In this document: in pieces, positions 11,108 through 22,869 of the stretch
Layout: each line of letters begins with the position of its first letter
Position numbering within the stretch: position 1 is the stretch's first letter
Source: Liolophura sinensis
Taxonomy: Eukaryota > Mollusca > Polyplacophora > Chitonida > Chitonidae
Length of the DNA stretch: 64,000 nucleotides
Direction: 5' to 3'
Assembly: GCF_032854445.1 (NCBI RefSeq)
Contig: NC_088302.1
Location: 60,001-124,000 of the forward strand
Program-made: the position numbers and the translations under genes
Notes under the pieces: model-generated
Databases searched by the model: none
The model's input: only the letters and a program-made list of their open reading frames with translations
Told to the model about the DNA's origin: nothing

Positions 11108-11339
11108 GGAGATAAGGAATTTGATCCCTTACATATACGTATAATGTCATGTACATGTACATATAATGGCTATAAGGAAAACTATCAAATCCAAACCTAG
11201 CCGATTTATATTTTAAAAACAAAACAGAAACAAATTAACCCTGGGCAAATAAGTTGAATGAACTAAGCTAATTCCACTGGTTTGAAAGAACATGTTTCAC
11301 GTGAGCCTACATGAGCACATGTGGTTTCCAGAAACCCAG
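11108..11339. other. Unique spacer
   Basis: Single-copy sequence including one TCACGTGA palindrome (11297-11304). No gene supported. Confidence 0.4.
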
Positions 11340-11860
11340 CTCTACACCATGCACCCATAATATCCAGCTCAAGATCAAGCACGAATGATATCCAGCTGAA
11401 GATCATGCGCCGATGATATTTAGCTGAAAACAAAGAACCGATGATACCTGGCTGAATACCAAGCACCGATGATATCCTGCTCGCAAGACCAAGCACAGAT
11501 GATATCTAGCTGGAGACCATGCGCTGAAGATATCTAGCTGAAGACCATGCACCGATTACATCTAAATGAAGACCATGCACCGATGATATTCAGGTCGAAA
11601 CAAAGCACCGATGATATCTAGATGCAGATAATGCACCGATGATATCCAGCTGAAGACGAAGCATCGATAACATCTAACTGGAGACGAAGCATCGATAACA
11701 TCTAACTGAAGACCGATGATATACAGCTCGAGACCAAGCACCGATGATATCTAACTGAAGTTCAAGCAACGATGACATCTGACTGAAGACCATACACCGA
11801 TGATATCTAACTGAAGACTACGAAACGACGACATCTGCCCGAAGACACACGCGTTTCACG
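11340..11860. repeat. 28-bp minisatellite array
   Basis: About 18 copies of a diverged 28-bp unit (CGATGATATCTAACTGAAGA plus CCAAGCAC). Exact 28-bp spacing is visible at 11,411 and 11,439. Some units are shortened. Confidence 0.9.
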
Positions 11861-11870
11861 TATCACGGCT

Positions 11871-11995
11871 GTCTACACTGCACCGCTGGAAAAAATCTTC
11901 ATTTTGTTTGGTCACAGGTATTCAGGGTTGTCTACACTGCACCGCTGGAAAAAAATCTTCATTTTGTTTGGTCACAGGTATTCAGGGTTGTCTGA
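11871..11995. repeat. 59/60-bp tandem duplication
   Basis: GTCTACACTGCACCGCTGGA followed by ATCTTCATTTTGTTTGGTCA is present twice (starting 11,871 and 11,930), with a partial third start at 11,990. The copies are nearly identical, differing by one A in a homopolymer. It bridges the 28-bp and 51-bp arrays. Confidence 0.9.
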
Positions 11996-12039
11996 CATGT
12001 CTCTTGCGAGGAAATGTCTCCTGGCAAGAGCCAGTATAT

Positions 12040-12470
12040 ATATCAACAAGAGGATAGCAGACAATGTCGCCTGGCGGCAGTTAGTATCTCCCATCAACAC
12101 GAGGATAGCAGGCAATGTCGCCTGGCGGCAGTTAGTATCTCCCATCAACACGAGGATAGCAGGCAATGTCGCCTGGCGGCAGTTAGTATCTCCCATCAAC
12201 AAGAGGATAGCAGGTAATGTCGCCTGGCGGCAGTTAGTATCTCCCATCAACACGAGGATAGCAGGCAATGTCGCCTGGCGGCAGTTAGTATCTCCCATCA
12301 ACAAAAGGATAGCAGGCAATGTCGCCTGGCGGCAGTTAGTATCTCCCATCAACGCGTGGATAGCAGGCAAAGTCGCCGGGTGGCAGTTAGTATCTCCCAT
12401 CCACACGAGGATAGCAGACAATGCCTTCAGGCGCAAGTCAGTATCCTCTATCAACACGTGGAATATCAAA
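12040..12470. repeat. 51-bp minisatellite array
   Basis: About 8 copies of a 51-bp unit (GGATAGCAGGCAATGTCGCC, TGGCGGCAGTTAGTATCTCC, CATCAACACGA); the word CAATGTCG recurs at 12,062 and 12,113. The middle copies are almost identical and the outer ones diverged. One plus-strand frame (17-residue repeat IAGNVAWRQLVSPINTR) and one minus-strand frame (LPAILVLMGDTNCRQAT) are both open for about 200 codons. The plus-strand frame has no ATG at its start and the frames mirror each other, so this is probably not coding. Confidence 0.93.
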
Positions 12471-13020
12471 GTAGCAGTCTCATGCAGTACGCTCTGTCCT
12501 GTGTTCTTCCGCCAGTACATTTCATTAGGTATTACCATCGACGTTCAGTAACGGAAAAACTAGATAGTCATATTTAGGGGAAGAAATGAGTATCTTATCA
12601 GGCTTGCTAATGGTGTCGAGGTATCATGGTATATACTTTTGGCAAGGCTTGAGAACTAAGCTTTCAACGCTCAGACTTAACATTAAACTGATTTGATTTG
12701 AGTCATTTGTCTTACTAAACGATGTATTTTCAAGGGTAGGTCGATTTTACGACGACGATCAATTTCATCGGGACGGGAATCGCAGTGACCAGAGTAAGTG
12801 AACAATAAACTGGCAAAGTAAGATTTCCTAAGATGTGATGCTCAGATTGTTACCTGTAAGACGAGCTTTCTATATATGAAATCTTTATGGAACTCAAAGA
12901 TGTGTTCGAGGAAAGTCGCTGATGGTACATTGCTGTCAATGAATGATCTGTGAATAGTGGCAGCACTGGGATGAAGAACTTTTCACACATGGTGGTGAGT
13001 TTTATGGTTGAGGAAAACCG
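12471..13020. other. Unique non-coding stretch
   Basis: Single-copy sequence between arrays. No open frame or RNA gene that I can support. Confidence 0.5.
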
Positions 13021-13024
13021 TCAA

Positions 13025-13215
13025 TCGCTCACTGAGTTGTGTAAGTGGCTAGTAAGAGCCTTCGACCGCTTACTGAGCGGTGCAAGTGGACAATGAGCGC
13101 CGTCGACCGCTTACTGAGTTGGGCAAGTGGTCAGTGAGCGCTGTTGACCACTTATTGAGTTGTGTAAGTGGCCAATAAGAGCCGTCGACCGCTTATTGAG
13201 TTGTGTAAGTTCAAA
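13025..13215. repeat. 41-bp short tandem array
   Basis: Between four and five copies of a 41-bp unit: the ACTGAG/ATTGAG word recurs at 13,031, 13,072, 13,113, 13,154 and 13,195. Units contain GTGTAAGTGGCCA and GTCGACCGCTTA. Confidence 0.9.
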
Positions 13216-15305
13216 ATGTCCGCTAAATCACGTGACTGCTAAAATAGCACAAAACGTCAAAGGTGCTTCATATGCTCCTCAGTAAGATTCAAAGTTTGTC
13301 TTTTCTACGTTTACCAGTTTTGAGACATGGCGATTTTACGAGTTGACAAAGAATAACTAGAACTGAATGCAGTTATACGCCTTCCACGCGGTCTTACACA
13401 CGGCTTTTGGCGTCCACTTTCTTCAACTTTCCACTTTCTCCACCACAGACCATTCAAATATATCAGTTCAATGCACTTCTGAAAAGACCCCAGGTTTGTC
13501 TAATACAAGCAAAAACAATAAACGTAATCCATATAAGACAGTAAACTTACCAAACAAATGAACTGCATGTAACTTGACATCTTGACCACGAGTCTGGTCT
13601 TATTTTTTCCTTGCAAGATGCACTTATGTTACAAATTGCCATCATAAATCGAAAATGTGCAATTGTCTCTAATATTTGTAGGTCACGTGACAGAAAACTA
13701 ATACAGCTGTAATGTTCAAAATTGCTAAGTGGAATGGGTTTTATATGTACTGTATGTGTGATGAAAATCTGTGAGCTGTCTTACTAAATACATGACATAC
13801 AGGGCTTCAAAATTTGACAAACAGCCGATTTACTATATTTTGGCACATTTACAAGTATATGTTATATAATGCATACACACTCTATGCGCGTCTAGGATGA
13901 ATGTGGAAATATTGTAAGCATGCCACCCACCGCTAACCAAGCCCCGGTGATTGACAGATATCTATCTACATGTGCTAAAGTCTAGGTGTCCACTTCTGAC
14001 AACGGCCGAGCTATCGGTAGAGCAGTCAGTCTGGACATGGCAGGTCGTGATTTCAGACATGGAGGTATAAACTTGCTGTTACACGGGCCATGTTTTTGCC
14101 TTATTTCTCACAAAAAAGGCATGCTAAGCCTGAGAAGGGATCGCTGTTTCTCATAGGGCATAGTGCGGCATCACCAGGCTCACCGATCTATTCGCGGGAA
14201 TGCGAATGACCGCCCAACTGCCTCAGTGATAAACGGTGTAAGGTCGCATTGAAAGATTCAAAGCCGTGTATCTGGTTATGCATTGATTTTCGACTAATGA
14301 TGGTTTTGTCTAATTTTTGTCAGGTTTTTTGGTCACAACATGAAAACAACACAAAGTACATAAATAATCCTTACAGATTGGTAATCCGGACGTCAAGGAG
14401 TCCTTGACAGTGTGTTTATTTAATCATTTTGAGCAGTTTTAGGCTTGACCTACTTTTAAGCTAATTTCTGTGGTCAATTACAGCATACCAAACAAAAAGT
14501 TTTTGTAAAATATAGTTACAGCGATCCACCTAAAACTTGCAAGTGAAATTTCATCCAAAGACCATTAGCCCATTTATGGAAAAAAAATGGTTCAAGCTTA
14601 TCAATAAAATTCAAAATGGCTGCTAAATCACGTGACTGGCCAAACAGCACAAAACGTCAAAAGCTGCTTCATATATTGGCTATTAAAAATATCGAGTTTG
14701 TTTTTTCTACCTTTACCGGTTTTGGAGATATTGTAATTTTACGAGCTGATTATGAATAAAAATAAAAAGTTTTTAAACGCATTTTATTGGCAAAAGTATC
14801 AGTTGTAGCTGTGCAATTCTACAGACAAAAATGAAGACCTCTGGTTGATTTATCTACTGACCAATTTTCAGGTGCATAGCTATTACGGTGCCCGGTTACG
14901 TGACATTTGAAAAATGACACTGAAATGAGCTATAACCGTATTTTAAAGAAAAACTGGACATCGTGGGAAAAACGAAAACCACGGATGTATTCAGCAGGCT
15001 AAACCACATGTAATGGGTAACTTGTTTTTTTTTTCAAATTTCATTCACGTGACTAAAACGACCAATAGCAAGCTTCCACATTTCTCCGCTGATTTGCATA
15101 CAAGTTTCAACCTTGATACCCGTAGTAGTCTTGTACATGCATATCAATTTTCAATGCAATTGGATCAGCGGTTCTGGAGAAGAATTTTTTTAGATTACCA
15201 TACTGCTCCACTGTGGCCGAAAAGTGGGTCACAGATGATTTAGTAATTCTTGCTGATCTTTAATATTGAAAACCTATTAGATTCTTCTAAATACCGCTCA
15301 CGTGA
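13216..15305. repeat. Unclassified dispersed-repeat region with two diverged about 140-bp copies and TCACGTGA palindromes
   Basis: Copy 1 (about 13,213-13,355) and copy 2 (about 14,612-14,760) are direct repeats: both run CTAAATCACGTGACTG, AGCACAAAACGTCAA, CTGCTTCATAT or close variant, TTTTCTACCTTTACC and ATTTTACGAGCTGA-type blocks in the same order. The octamer TCACGTGA occurs at 13,228, 13,683, 14,628, 15,045 and 15,298. A later block (15,100-15,200) reads CAAGTTTCAACCTTGATACC then GGATCAGCGGTTCTGGAGAA. I read the whole as remains of an uncharacterised mobile element. No coding frame with recognisable domains is present. Confidence 0.55.
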
Positions 15306-15378
15306 TCTTATATACCGCCTTGGACCATTGATGAGCGAACATGGCCATCCTCTAACACCTTACTTGACCCGATTATTT

Positions 15379-15653
15379 AAGTGAGTGAGTGCTTGGGGTT
15401 TAACGTCGTACTGAACAATTTTTCAGTCATATGACGACGAAGGAATCCTTAGGGTGTATATAATGTGCCTCCTTGGTGCAGGACGGATTTCCAAAGCTAT
15501 TTTATCTAGTGCTGCTTCATTGAGACGACTAACCAAAGGCAAGCAAGAAGTCAACCAGTACTTGCACTATCCCCTCGAGAGGAAGATACAACTTCCTTTT
15601 TAAGATCTTTGGTGTGAATCGACCCAGGATTGACAATGAATCTACCACTCCAC
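15379..15653 (-). mobile_element. tRNA-derived SINE (family 2), head partly missing
   Basis: The plus strand shows the tail first: GTGAGTGAGTGCTTGGGGTT, TAACGTCGTACTGAACAATT, TTTCAGTCATATGACGACGA, then GCTGCTTCATTGAGACGACT and, at the head side, TCGACCCAGGATTGAC, the complement of a tRNA B-box-like segment. The same head sequence, complete with A box, is present at 56,303-56,436. The A-box end of this copy is lost. The tail type (TTTAACGTCGTACT, CATATGACGACG) is one I associate with gastropod and bivalve SINEs. Confidence 0.8.
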
Positions 15654-15784
15654 CATATATTATATTGTGCTAAAACTATATACCTGGTAAAAATGTAATA
15701 ATCAAATTCAAAGATAAATTATACGTTACCACTAAATTAAAATGTGAAATAAATATTACGATAAACTTGTCAAAATGAGTAGGC

Positions 15785-17487
15785 GTATCAGAAATAATTC
15801 CACTGATGCTTATAAGAAACAGTGAAACAAAGTGAAAACAGTCTTATCCGAACCAGCCAGGGAAAACAACGTTAAGAAATTTGCTGACATGGTAACAAGT
15901 AACTGCTGTGAAAAAAGGTAGTGGAAGCTTTGCAAGCCTCTCCTCAAGGTGTTATATTTCCACCAATTATGAAATCATAGTCTGTAAGCTTACCAGTCCA
16001 CAGAAAAGGCAAATATTTTAAATACCTACTTTACCAGTATTTGTTTTGTAGACGCTAATGGAAAAGGGGCACTGATATCAGACAAAGTAGCCGAATGTTT
16101 ACTTTCTGAAATAGTAATTACCTCAAATCAAATCAAGTTCTTCTGAATTTAGACACGATTAAAGCTTTGGGCCCCGATGGCATTAGCCCACGTCTCTTAT
16201 TTGAAGGCACACAACTTCTTCCTCCTATATTTGCAAAAATGTTCAATCTATCCTTATCCCGTGGTAAATATTCGGCACAACGGAAAATTGCTAATGGGAC
16301 CACAGTTCATAAAGAGAAGAATGTACATGATCCTAAGAATTAGCGACCTATCTTACCTTCAAGCTGTGTAAGTAAAGTTTTAGAAAACAGAAATAAAACG
16401 GTTTTCAGCTCGGTGTTTCCATTTCTAGGTCACTCCATGTTCGTACCAATTCGGTTTCCTTGTATCGTCCTCGACATGTACACAGTTAGTAGATACATAT
16501 TTTGATATCGTTTATGCTTTAAACAAGATAAAGAAGTCTACGTTTTATTTTTCGATATTTCCAAAGTCTTCGATAAAGTTTGGCATAAAGGTTTACTTGC
16601 TTTAAAGATTATCTTACAGACTGATACCAGAGAATTTTGATTAACGGAAAGCAGTCCGTCCTTTTTAAACTGCGTAAGTGTTCCCCATGACTCTGTCTTG
16701 GGGCCCTACTTTTCTTGTATATATTGATGATCAATGATACTCGGAGCAGCATACGTTGATTTGCTGAAGACTCTTGTTTGTATGTCAATTCACACATCCG
16801 GGTACCATGTCCAACTTAGAACATAATTTGTCATGTATAGAGCGGTGGTCCTCAAAATGGCTGGTTGAATTTAACGCTGCAATGACAAACTCGTTAATGA
16901 TACCCAAACGCGGATCACCTTCTGAATTAGACCTCTAATTTTGTTCATTACTTATAACACAATGTTTAAGTACTTCTTTAAACCTGCTTTATCAATGTTC
17001 AGGATTTCCATCTCTGGCCACAAAGCGATTAAGAAAGGCTTTCTTTTACGCACGCATTTTTACAAGGTCTTAGTCATCCACTATATAAAGGACTTCTGCC
17101 CTTTTGCTCTGAACGTAATCCCTATTCTTCTCGATCTCACCATAACATAACCACCTTCTTATGCCAAACAGATTATTTTAAGAATTTTTTCTTTCCACAT
17201 ACAGTGCGAGATTGGAACTTTCTTCCAGTGCATTTGAAAAATATGACTACTAAACTTCATTTTAAGGAGAAAACACAATTAATTTACAAAGTAATTCCAC
17301 CCCCTAAATGGGTTTATGCAGGGGACAGAATGAGCAATATTCATCACTGCACGTTAGACAATGAAATAACTGTAGATCACTTAATGGTGACTTATGTCAT
17401 AATTTCACTGTAGACACCCTTAACCGTCTCTGTAAAAATGTACCTGAGCCGTCATCGCATTATGTATTGGCCTGCCCAATGTTTTAA
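15785..17487 (+). mobile_element. Dead non-LTR retrotransposon (LINE) fragment: reverse transcriptase to C-terminus
   Basis: A decayed ORF2, readable only by moving between frames and past stops. In order: KKFADMVTS (about 15,870), a YFTSIFVDANGK-like segment (about 16,035), KALGPDGISPRLL (16,161), KNxRPILPSSCVSKVLEN with an in-frame stop, FFDISKVFDKVWHKGLL (16,548-16,598), PHDSVLGP, FAED in place of the catalytic FADD (16,760-16,771), WSSKWLVEFNA, VRDWNFLPVHLKN, and a C-terminal CKNVPEPSSHYVLACPMF followed by a stop (ends 17,487). These are standard motifs of Jockey/CR1-like LINE reverse transcriptases; the exact clade is not resolved. No endonuclease domain is seen, so it is 5'-truncated. 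The altered catalytic motif and many frameshifts make it non-functional. Confidence 0.88.
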
Positions 17488-17559
17488 CAGCAAAAAACAC
17501 GTATGCTTGAAAATACCATGGTATCATGGTATCTGGTTATGATGGCCCTGACACGGATA

Positions 17560-18475
17560 CTGTTCTTTTGTATGGTGACAACAGTGTCAGTCTTAAAATG
17601 AATGTACGTATTGTTTGGTGACGATACTTTCAGTCTAACTATGAAAGTACGTATTGTTTGGTGACAATAGTGTCAGTCTAACAATGGATGTACGTATTGT
17701 TTGGTGACAATAGTCTCAGTCTAACAATGGGTGTACGTATTGTTTGGTGACAATAGTGTCAGTCTAACAATGGGTGTACGTATTGTTTGGTGACGATACT
17801 TTCAGTCTAACTATGAATGTAGGTACTGTTTGGTGACAATAGTGTCAGTCTAACAATGAATGTACGTATTGTTTGGTGGCAATATTTTCAGTCTAACTAT
17901 GAAAGTACGTATTGTTTGGTGACAATAGTGTCAGTCTAACAATGAATGTACGTATTGTTTGGTGGCAATATTTTCAGTCTAACTATGAAAGTACGTATTG
18001 TTTGGTGGCAATATTTTCAGTCTAACTATGAATGTAGGTACTGTTTGGTGACAATAGTGTCAGTCTTAAAATGAATGTACGTATTGTTTGGTGACGATAC
18101 TTTCAGTCTAACTATGAATGTAGGTACTGTTTGGTGACAATAGTGTCAGTCTAACAATGAATGTACGTATTGTTTGGTGGCAATATTTTCAGTCTAACTA
18201 TGAAAGTACGTATTGTTTGGTGACAATAGTGTCAGTCTAACAATGGGTGTACGTATTGTTTGGTGACAATAGTGTCAGTCTAACAATGAATGTACGTATT
18301 GTTTGGTGGCAATATTTTCAGTCTAACTATGAAAGTACGTATTGTTTGGTGACAATAGTGTCAGTCTAACAATGGATGTACGTATTGTTTGGTGGCAATA
18401 GTGTCAGTCTAACAATGAATGTACGTATTGTTTGGTGACAATAGTGTCAGTCTAACAATGAATTACGTAGTGCAA
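17560..18475. repeat. 43-bp minisatellite array
   Basis: About 21 copies of a 43-bp unit (GTATTGTTTGGTGACAATAG, TGTCAGTCTAACAATGAATG, TAC); the landmark is at 17,651 and 17,694. Two unit types alternate irregularly: the GACAATAGTGTCAG type and a GGCAATATTTTCAG type. It begins about 70 bp after the end of the LINE ORF. Confidence 0.95.
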
Positions 18476-18510
18476 TGTATGTATGTAATTATTTAAAAGA
18501 CACTTAACCA

Positions 18511-18648
18511 TTTCATTGATATGACCCATAGATCTGTATGTACCCACCCTGCTTGCGCATTCACTCATTCTGATCCATTTTTCATTGATATGACCCATAG
18601 ATCTGTATGTACCCACCCTGCTTGCGCATTCACATTCACTTGCCCACT
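18511..18648. repeat. 69-bp tandem duplication
   Basis: TTTCATTGATATGACCCATA followed by GATCTGTATGTACCCACC and CTGCTTGCGCATTCAC occurs at 18,511 and 18,580. The two copies are identical over about 54 bp, which indicates a recent duplication. Confidence 0.92.
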
Positions 18649-18654
18649 TTTCTT

Positions 18655-19150
18655 TCTTTGATAAATTATAATCATTATATTATTATTAAGTAGTATTATT
18701 GTTAGTACGGATATTCCCAATTATTTAGCATTATTTGCATTAGCAATTAATTAGCATTATTTTATAATTATTGTTATAGTAATAGCAGTAGTATTAATGT
18801 TGTTATTACTTTTTACTATTACATGTATGCGTGTGTATGATAGTAGTGATAGTGATGATTGTGAAAATGGTACTGATGACGATAAAGATGGCAACAATCC
18901 TTATAATATAATTATTCTTGCTTATCATTGTTAATTACCATCATCGTTGGTACAATGACCATTACTTTTCCCGTAATTTTCACTTAAGTCACTTTAGTCA
19001 TCATTGACAGCAGTCCAAATGAATATTATTTAAATGGTCTTTGGTTTTTCCTGTTGTTTCACCAAGAATGGGGCCACGTTATAAGCCTTGCTCATGGTGG
19101 CCAATTGTCTTAAATAAAGCTTTAAAAACATTTACTACAGAAGGCTGACT
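18655..19150. other. AT-rich low-complexity stretch
   Basis: Long ATTATT-type tracts (about 18,660-18,960) followed by unique sequence. No gene. Confidence 0.6.
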
Positions 19151-19154
19151 ACAA

Positions 19155-19497
19155 CACGTTGACAAGTCTAAAATACATCATAATGCGAACAAATCTAAAT
19201 ACATTACACCGCGGTCAGTTCTAAATACGTTATACTCCTGACAAAACTATACACATTGCATCGCGGACAAGTCTAAATACACCATACTGCAGACAAATCT
19301 AAATACATTACACCATGGACAAATCTAAATATATTATACTGTCGCTAAATCTAAATACAGTATACCCCAGGCAAATCTGAATACATTATACTGCAACCAA
19401 ATCTAGATAATTATACTACAGTAAATCTAAATACATTATTCTGCGGACAAATCTAAACACATTACATCGCGGAAAAGTCTGAAAACATCATACTGGG
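19155..19497. repeat. About 26-bp degenerate minisatellite
   Basis: About 13 diverged copies built around ACAAATCTAAATACATTA followed by a variable CACCGCGG or TACTGCGG. The unit varies from 25 to 31 bp. Confidence 0.85.
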
Positions 19498-21495
19498 GAC
19501 TAAGATTTGGGTTATCTGTTACATGCATGACTTTTCATGACGTTATATACATCTTAATTGCAGTGTATTTCTGTATTGAGCTTGCTAAAGGCTCTTGCTC
19601 TCAGAACAGTGTAAAAAAAAATTCAGTGCATGTAAAACAGCCAATTGTTTTATCATTGTTCGAACATTGGGTGTATCGGACTGATTCCAGGACTTCTAAT
19701 GCCAACACAACTACATTAGAACAGACAGAGGATACACGATTAAATGTGTAACTGCAGCGTTTCACAAGCAATTATTTCGGAATAATTTTTTTTCTCTTTT
19801 AAGAGGAATTTTTCTCCCAGAACAGACTATGTGTATGAAGGATTGTGATTATCACACAAGCTGTGGTAAGTTGTCCGCACAGACTGGCACCGGGAGCCTT
19901 TCCCAGGCAATTAGGACCAAGTTCTGACTTGTGACACCTATTTCCAGGTGGCACCCAGTTTTTCTGCTCGGTCATTTAAATGCATTTATCTTCTGTCATC
20001 GTCTAGCAGAGAAACATAACTGTGCAGTTAGCGTAGGAGATAAAGCACATCTGTTTATACTGGGAGGCTGCAAGTGGCCTGAGTGTGGGACCTGCTCCAC
20101 GCCCAGCTTCTTTCCAAACAACCACTCTCACCAGCACAACTTGCTGACCTTTATACCCAAACTAGGAAAGGAATTTCCATAGACGGTAACTGACTTCTAA
20201 GCATTGCAATGAACTGGAAAAGATGATTGGAAGAATAGTTGGTAGGGAAGATTAAATTAAGGTCAATTGGCTGATAGTGGGATTGGGTAAAGCCACTCTT
20301 ACCACGATATTTATTTACTTGATATACTATCCTTCGACCTTAACTGTTATCCAAATATTTCCAGGTATAATATTCTTTTAAACAGTGATGAATTAAATTT
20401 AGAAGGAGATGTAAAACGACCAATTACTGTTAGGTGAAGAGTTCAATGGGTGTTGCCTAAGGGTCCACCCTTATAGACCTTTATGGAGGAAGGCATTCCA
20501 GGGAATGTCGTAAACTACCGATACAATAAATACATAAAAAGTATATATATACATACAACAACGCTTAAATCGCTAAGTAAACTATAAGACAACAATGGCA
20601 ATTGTGGGTTGATAATCATTTTACATCACTATAATGGTACGATATATCTGACAAATAAATGAAAAACGTCTAGAAAGATTCTCTTGCTTAAATTGTGCAT
20701 GCGCCCTGTATGAATTAATCAAGCCACAAGTTTAACCTGAAATCTTCAAATTTAATAAAACCTATTCTCTAATTAAAGTAACAATTAAGTAAACTTGATC
20801 TACGCCGGGAATTCCGGTTTTCTCCGTCCATAAAACTGACCACCAAATAAGAATAAGTAATACATTTTTGGCGTTAGCAATAAACAAACAACAATAAAAT
20901 AAGTAACCAGATAATAAAGATAAATAATTAAATAAACAGGTTTTACTGTAACTCCTCAAATGAAATTTATCTAAACCTAATGAGTAGATGTTTCCTTAAA
21001 GTTGAGTGAATCATCATTACCAGGTTTGAAACGTCATGGACTTAAAAGTTTGTTTTCACTAATTTCCTTTACCGCGCTGAGTTTATCCCAATTTGTAAGA
21101 AATCTAGGGATAATAAAACCGTGTTTTGTCAGTTAGCTGGGAGTAAAAAAAACATGCTTTGGTCGACTGGATCTTAGCCGACCTTCTCCTAGAGCTTGCC
21201 AACGTTTGCCCGCCCTAATTCATTCAGTACTCAGCCCACATTTTCCCTGACCTAAGTTTTGGGTATGTGTGTACTACAAGTAAATCATTGCTATGCACTT
21301 GATGCTCGCCCACAGCTGCCTCTGATACACCCACGATTGACTGACATGCATCGGCGATGTACGCTGAATGAATACAGAAGTCAGGATCCATCCAGAACTT
21401 CCTGTGACAAATCTAACTAATACCTATTTTGAGGTGTTACATCGAAGTTTAACAAATTTGCCCCAGTAACACCCGACTTTTTTCTACACACGCTT
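19498..21495. other. Unique AT-rich stretch with two weak open frames
   Basis: A plus-strand frame of 74 codons (19,527-19,751; ATG-like context not confirmed) starts with a hydrophobic run (VIYILIAVYFC). A second, at 19,931-20,182, contains CKWPEC and a C-x4-C-x12-H-x3-H spacing. Neither is long enough to exclude chance. The rest is AT-rich without recognisable features. Confidence 0.4.
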
Positions 21496-21504
21496 AGTGT
21501 TTTG

Positions 21505-22850
21505 TGGAAATATCGCTTTCTCTCTCTTACACGCGCATCCCTCGTGTGCTCCCCCAACTATTGCTCTCCCTCACTCATACGCACATCGTATGTTTCCTAA
21601 TCCAAATATTGCTCTCCCTCACTCACACGTGCGCACCTCGTCTCCTCATCCTAATATTGCTCTCCGCCACTCACACATACGTCCCACGTCTCCTCATCCT
21701 AATATTGCTCTCCGCCACTCACACGTATGTCCCACGTCTCCTCACCCTAATATTGCTCTCCGCCACTCACACGTATGTCCCACGTCTCCTCATCCTAATA
21801 TTGCTCTCCGCCACTCACACGTATGTCCCACGTCTCCTCATCCTAATATTGCTCTCCCCCACTCACACATATGTCCCACGTCTCCTCATCCTATTATTGC
21901 TCTCCGCCACTCACACATATGTCCCACGTCTCTTCACCCCAATATTGCTCTCCGCCACTCACACGTATGTCCCACGTCTCCTCATCCTAATATTGCTCTC
22001 CGCCACTCACACGTATACCCCACGTCTCCTCATCCTAATATTGCTCTCCGCCACCCACACGTATTCTCCCACGTCTCCTCATCATAATATTGCTCTCCCC
22101 TGACTCACACCTACGTCCCACGTCTCCTCATAATAATATTGCCCCCCCCCACTCACACGTACGTCCCACCTCTCCTCACTCTAACATTGCTCCACCTTAC
22201 ACACACGTAAGTCCCCTGTATCCCCACTTAAATATTGCTCTCTCTCACTCACATGCACGTCCCATTCGCGTGCTAATTCCCTCGGCAACCGAGTCCCTTC
22301 TACTGTAATATTTCTTTCCCCAACTCACACGTGCGTTCCACATAGCCTCACTCTCATATTGCACTCCCTCACTCTTACGTACATCCCACCTCTCCTCACT
22401 GCAATATTGCTCTGTGGCATTCGGACTTACATCCCACTTCTTGTAATCCTAACATTGCTTTCCCAAACACACACGTATGTCTAACCTGTTCTCACCCTAG
22501 ATTCGCTCTGCTCGTATGATCCACGGCCTTCCATCCTGGTATTGCTCTCCCCGACTCACACGGACGTCCCACATAAGGTCACCGTAATATTGCTCTCCCT
22601 CCAGTCACACGTATGTCTCACCTCTCCTCAGCCTAATTTTGCTCTCCCCGTACGTCCCACGTCTTTCCATCCTAGTATTGCTCTTCCCCAATGACACGTA
22701 GGCCCCACGTCTCCTCGCCCTACTATTGATCTTCCCTACTCACACGTAGATCCGGCGTTGCCTCATCCTAATATTTCTCTCCTTTACTCACACGTACGTC
22801 CCACTTCCACTCACCCTAGTTTTGCTCTCCTCACTAACATCTACACCTAG
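21505..22850. repeat. 48-bp minisatellite array
   Basis: About 27 copies of a 48-bp unit (CCACTCACACGTATGTCCCA, CGTCTCCTCATCCTAATATT, GCTCTCCG). The core (21,650-22,080) is near-identical and the right half is increasingly diverged. Two overlapping plus-strand frames stay open for nearly 200 codons in the core (for example the 16-residue repeat PHPNIALRHSHVCPTS), as expected for a stop-free unit of 48 bp. Confidence 0.95.
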
Positions 22851-22869
22851 TCCACGTGGGCAAATGGTA

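Noticed and set aside
11263-11496. Minus-strand 77-codon frame
   Set aside because: It extends into the 28-bp array, and no domain or signal is recognised.
12040-12470. 51-bp array as a coding exon with 17-residue repeats
   Set aside because: Both strands are open over the same span, and the plus-strand frame begins at TTG within the preceding 59-bp duplication.
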